Positions 13,724 to 16,400 of a stretch of 16,400 nt of DNA are shown one piece after another. Source of the stretch: Eubacteriales bacterium. Its GTDB lineage: Bacteria > Bacillota_A > Clostridia > Christensenellales > Aristaeellaceae. Location of the stretch: the NCBI GenBank assembly GCA_029974035.1, contig JARKQG010000095.1, positions 1-16,400 of the forward strand. Direction: 5' to 3'. Position 1 is the stretch's first letter. Every line of letters starts with the position of its first letter. The position numbers were made by a program, and so were the translations under genes. Below the pieces are notes generated by a model that was not told the origin of the DNA, ran no database searches, and was given only the letters and a program-made list of their open reading frames with translations.

Positions 13724-14689
13724 TCAATCCACCATCTTTTTCAGATCGCCGTAGCCCATTTCCTCCATCTTCTCATAGGGGATGAAGCGCAGCGCCGCGC
13801 TGTTGATGCAGTAGCGCACGCCTGAGGGCGACTCGCGGTCGCCTTCAAATACGTGGCCCAGGTGGGAATCCCCGGCACGGCTGCGCACCTCGGTGCGGAT
13901 CATGCCGTGGGAGCGGTCGCGGCGGTAGGCCATCGCGTTGTCGTCGATGGGCCGGGCGAAGGCCGGCCAGCCGCAGTCGCTGGCGTACTTGTCCTTGGAG
14001 GTGAAAAGCGGCTCCCCCGTGGCGGCGTCCACGTACAGCCCCTTCCGGTCAAACTTCCAGTACTCGCCCTCAAAGGGACGTTCGGTGGCGCCCTCCTGGG
14101 TGACCGCGTACTGGATCGGCGTCAGCCTGGCCCGAAGCGCGGCGTCGTCGGGCCTGAGATAACCCTTCGGATCGACGGTCAAACGCCTGGCCCGGGCAAA
14201 GGCCGCGGGGCCCAGGTGGCAGTAGCCGCCGGGGTTTTTGTCCAGATAATCCTGGTGGTACTGCTCCGCCGGGTAGAAACCGGTCAGCGGCTCGATTCGC
14301 ACGCGGAACGCCGTCCGGCGCCCCTTTTCGATCTCCGCCGCCCGCCGGACGATTTCGCCGCTTTTCGGGTCCTCATAGAAGATGCCGGTCTGGTACTGGG
14401 GGCCGACATCGTTGCCCTGGCGGTTCTCCACCGTGGTGTCGATCACCGAGAAAAAGAGAAACACCAGCGCCTCCAGGCTGACCTTTTCGGGGTCGTAGGC
14501 GACGCGGACGGTCTCCCGGTGCCCGGTGTTGCCGGCCGAGACCTGTTCATAAGTCGGGTTCACCACGTGGCCGTTGGCGTATCCGCTCATCGCGTCAAGC
14601 ACCCCCGGCACCATGCCCATCAGCTTTTCCACACCCCAAAAGCAGCCGCCCGCAAAGTAAATGACCGACGGCTCCTGCTGCATGCCCAT
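13724..14689 (-). CDS. msrAB: MsrA-MsrB fusion, bifunctional peptide methionine sulfoxide reductase
   Basis: A 321-residue fusion that repairs both S- and R-epimers of oxidised methionine. The N-terminal MsrA domain has the catalytic GCFWG (Cys16) followed by GVEKLMGMVPGVLDAMSGYA, GHRETVRVAYDP and PAEQYHQDYLDKNPGGYC. The C-terminal MsrB domain (from about residue 185) has TPIQYAVTQ, CGWPAF, GDSHLGHVF and the catalytic YCINSAALRFIP. The CxxC zinc pairs of other MsrB enzymes are absent, as in many fusions. The open frame extends 132 nt further upstream, but GGGAGG 8 nt before the ATG at 14689 and the family N-terminus decide the start. It is cytoplasmic, because no signal peptide is seen in the chosen form. 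Confidence 0.95.
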   Translation of the reverse strand: MGMQQEPSVIYFAGGCFWGVEKLMGMVPGVLDAMSGYANGHVVNPTYEQVSAGNTGHRETVRVAYDPEKVSLEALVFLFFSVIDTTVENRQGNDVGPQYQTGIFYEDPKSGEIVRRAAEIEKGRRTAFRVRIEPLTGFYPAEQYHQDYLDKNPGGYCHLGPAAFARARRLTVDPKGYLRPDDAALRARLTPIQYAVTQEGATERPFEGEYWKFDRKGLYVDAATGEPLFTSKDKYASDCGWPAFARPIDDNAMAYRRDRSHGMIRTEVRSRAGDSHLGHVFEGDRESPSGVRYCINSAALRFIPYEKMEEMGYGDLKKMVD

Positions 14690-14758
14690 GCGCGTTTCCT
14701 CCCAAGCGAAACTTGTTCCGGCGCGCGCTTCCGCGCGCTCACGCTTTTCATATACCGC

Positions 14759-14785
14759 AAAAATCCCTGACGAATCACGGGATTT
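14759..14785 (-). other. Terminator-like hairpin upstream of msrAB
   Basis: On the minus strand: AAATCCC, one bulged G, TGA, loop TTCG, TCA, GGGATTT, with the T-run reaching five. The arms are at 14785-14779 and 14767-14761. It has the form of an intrinsic terminator or attenuator 70 nt ahead of the msrAB start, and overlaps the upstream part of the Nudix gene promoter. It could equally be an operator shared by the divergent genes. Confidence 0.45.
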
Positions 14786-14793
14786 GACAATCG

Positions 14794-14802
14794 TGGTATA
14801 CT
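14794..14802 (+). promoter_or_regulatory. Extended -10 of the second Nudix gene promoter
   Basis: TGGTATACT, a TG-extended -10, 17 nt before the start codon. A consensus TTGACA (14784-14789) is only 7 nt upstream and cannot be its -35. The short leader leaves just room for the GGGAGGTG ribosome site. Confidence 0.5.
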
Positions 14803-14819
14803 GAGTCGGGAGGTGCCCC

Positions 14820-15401
14820 ATGTCGCTTGAACAGGTAATTTCTTCCTATGAGCCCGGCTGCGCGCAGGAAGATGCGGACCGGCGGGTGATGTTGTCGCTT
14901 CTGGCCCGGGGCGAGGCGCTTTTGACCCGCGACAACCTCACCATGCATTTCACCGCCTCCGCCTGGATCGTGAATCCCGAACGCTCCAGGGTGCTCATGG
15001 TCTACCACAACCTTTACGATTCCTGGGCCTGGACCGGCGGCCACGCCGACGGCGAGGCGGACCTGCGCGCGGTGGCGATGCGCGAAGCCACCGAGGAAAC
15101 CGGCGCCCGCGTGCGTCTCGCGCGGCCCGGCGTCTTTTCGCTGGAGACGCTGACGGTCAACCCCCATGTAAGGCGCGGCGCGTTTGTGCCCGCCCATCTG
15201 CACCTGAACCTGACCTACCTATTGGAGGCCGACGAGGACGCGCCGCTCACCGTCAAACCCGATGAGAACAGGGCCGTGGGCTGGTTCACGCCCGAGGGCG
15301 CGGTGGACGCCTGCTCCGAGCCCTGGATGCGTCCGGTCTATGAAAAACTCAACGCCCGGCTGCACCAACCCGGGTCCGCCCGACCCGTCTCCAAAATATA
15401 A
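14820..15401 (+). CDS. Nudix hydrolase, substrate unknown
   Basis: A 193-residue Nudix protein. The fold is recognised from ASAWIVNPERSRVLMVYHNL, WAWTGGHADGEADL and REATEETGA. The catalytic half of the box, Arg88-Glu89-x2-Glu92-Glu93-x-Gly95, is intact. The first Glu of GX5EX7REUXEEXGU is Ala80, with a Glu one position earlier (Glu79). That position is structural rather than metal-binding in MutT, so activity is still likely. It is longer than MutT and has an N-terminal helical stretch of about 40 residues (VISSYEPGCAQEDADRRVML), as in other Nudix proteins of this size. GGGAGGTG is 4 nt before the ATG. It is divergent from msrAB. Confidence 0.9.
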   Translation: MSLEQVISSYEPGCAQEDADRRVMLSLLARGEALLTRDNLTMHFTASAWIVNPERSRVLMVYHNLYDSWAWTGGHADGEADLRAVAMREATEETGARVRLARPGVFSLETLTVNPHVRRGAFVPAHLHLNLTYLLEADEDAPLTVKPDENRAVGWFTPEGAVDACSEPWMRPVYEKLNARLHQPGSARPVSKI

Positions 15402-15437
15402 CATATCTGAAATTTTTCCTTCTTTTAGTTCATAAAA

Positions 15438-15466
15438 TTGACGCATCCGGGCCGTAATGATATACT
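15438..15466 (+). promoter_or_regulatory. Sigma-A type promoter of the SsuA/NMT1-type binding-protein gene
   Basis: TTGACG (15438-15443), a 17-nt spacer and TATACT (15461-15466), 38 nt before the start codon. This is near-consensus and the best promoter in this end of the window. Confidence 0.8.
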
Positions 15467-15504
15467 CGTATGGGATATTGTATGCTTGGGGGGGGCTTTT
15501 TTCA

Positions 15505-16400
15505 ATGCGGCGCAATCGAGCGGCATTCATTTTACTTTCCATGCTGATGGTTCTGGCGGTGGCCGCGCCCGGCGCGTCGGCCTCCGGGCAGACGGTGCGC
15601 CTGGCGCAGCAGTACGGCATGCAGTACGCGCCGGTCTACGTGGCGCAGGCACTCGGGCTGATTGAAGCGCGGCTGCCGGGCGTCACGCTGGAGTGGACCA
15701 AGCTGGGCGGCGGCTCCGCCATCAACGAGGCGCTGATCGCCGGCCGGCTGGACGCGGCGTTCATGGGCATTCCGCCCGCGCTGATTGCCATCGACAAGGG
15801 CGTGGACTACCGCATCGCCTCGGGCATCTGCGTGCCCCCGGCGGAACTGATGGTGCGGCAGGACGCGGCCGCCTCCCTCTCCGATCTGACCGCCGAGGAC
15901 AGGATCGCCGTGCCGGGCATCGGCTCGATCCAGCACATCATGCTGTCGATGGCCGCCGAAAGGGAATTGGGCAATGCCGCTGCGTTCGACAATTCGCTGG
16001 TCGCGATGGCCAACCCGGACGCCTACGCGGCGCTCATCAGCGGCACCGACGTCGCGGCCCACTTCGCCAGCATGCCCTACATCGATCTGGAGACGGAGGC
16101 GGGCATGGTCTCCATCCTTTCCGCGCCGGTCAAGGCCAGCATCGTGTGCGTGACCACCAGGTCGCTCCACGAAAGGGCCGGGGTCGAAAGGGCGATTCAG
16201 GAGGCGCTGAACGAGGCGATCGACCTGATCAACGCGGGCGACGATCAGGCGCTTGAGATCATCGCAAGAACCGAAAACATCACCAAGGAGCAGGCCGCGG
16301 AGTACGCCGTCTGGCCGGGCACCCTCTACGCCTCCGACATCTACGGCGTCCAGACGCTGTCGGACTTCATGCAAAAGCACGGCTATCTGGAGAACGCGAT
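15505..16400 (+). CDS. ABC transporter substrate-binding protein, SsuA/TauA/NMT1 type (partial, 3' end missing)
   Basis: The first 298 residues or so of a protein whose family is usually 310-340 long, so little is missing. The signal peptide is MRRNRAAFILLSMLMVLAVA with cleavage near ASA/SG and no lipobox cysteine. The mature part has VRLAQQYGMQYAPVYVAQAL, LEWTKLGGGSAINEALIAGR, LDAAFMGIPPALIAIDKGVD and EDRIAVPGIGSIQHIMLSMA, the layout of the nitrate/sulfonate/taurine/thiamine-precursor binding group. The ligand cannot be told. Permease and ATPase genes are expected just downstream. The ribosome site is odd: a run of eight G (15488-15495), then C, TTTTTT, CA and the ATG. Confidence 0.88.
   Translation, partial: MRRNRAAFILLSMLMVLAVAAPGASASGQTVRLAQQYGMQYAPVYVAQALGLIEARLPGVTLEWTKLGGGSAINEALIAGRLDAAFMGIPPALIAIDKGVDYRIASGICVPPAELMVRQDAAASLSDLTAEDRIAVPGIGSIQHIMLSMAAERELGNAAAFDNSLVAMANPDAYAALISGTDVAAHFASMPYIDLETEAGMVSILSAPVKASIVCVTTRSLHERAGVERAIQEALNEAIDLINAGDDQALEIIARTENITKEQAAEYAVWPGTLYASDIYGVQTLSDFMQKHGYLENA

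Noticed and set aside
14784..14789. Consensus TTGACA as -35 of the second Nudix gene
   Set aside because: It is only 7 nt from the TATACT -10, far too close, and no other -10 is seen 16-18 nt downstream of it.
15371..15387. CGGGTC/GACCCG hairpin as terminator of the second Nudix gene
   Set aside because: The stem has only 6 bp, lies inside the coding region and has no T-run directly after it.

Overview
The window is GC-rich bacterial DNA and reads as ordinary chromosome, not a mobile element. A glgC-glgD pair, AAGGAGG-type ribosome binding sites, ATGA-coupled operons and the protein styles point to a GC-rich anaerobe of the Bacillota (Clostridia-like). That placement is inference from gene content. 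No tRNA, rRNA, CRISPR array, transposase or phage gene was seen.

Layout. (1) 1-1617, minus strand: glgC and the start of glgD (glycogen synthesis), translationally coupled. (2) 1959-6710: a corrinoid methyl-transfer island. A minus-strand corrinoid protein is divergent from a PocR-domain/AraC regulator. The regulator is followed by a tightly coupled three-gene operon: a UroD/MtaA-like methyltransferase fused to a C-terminal thioredoxin-like domain, a COG0523 (CobW-type) GTPase, and a small protein with two [4Fe-4S] motifs. (3) 6880-11717: a complete branched-chain amino acid type ABC importer (binding protein, two permeases, two ATPases) with its own strong promoter. (4) 11764-15401: housekeeping and stress genes: a MutT-like Nudix hydrolase, a tiny basic protein, a PNPOx-fold flavoprotein, a secreted helical protein, an MsrA-MsrB fusion and a second Nudix hydrolase. 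(5) 15505-16400: an SsuA/NMT1-type solute-binding protein, cut by the window end.

The most interesting part is the island at 1959-6710. It holds a corrinoid carrier, a likely methyl-acceptor-side methyltransferase, a metallochaperone-type GTPase and an electron-transfer protein under one probable regulator. No substrate:corrinoid methyltransferase of a recognised family (MttB, MtaB, MtrH-like) and no RamA/RACo-type corrinoid activator is visible in the window. The methyltransferase has Phe where the family has a zinc-binding His, and the GTPase has a rearranged CxCC motif. A 12-bp near-palindrome lies exactly 38 bp upstream of an extended -10 (ATGCTATAMT) at both the corrinoid gene and the three-gene operon. 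This suggests the regulator switches on both transcripts and may repress itself. The importer downstream could supply the substrate, but it has separate transcription signals and the link is speculative.
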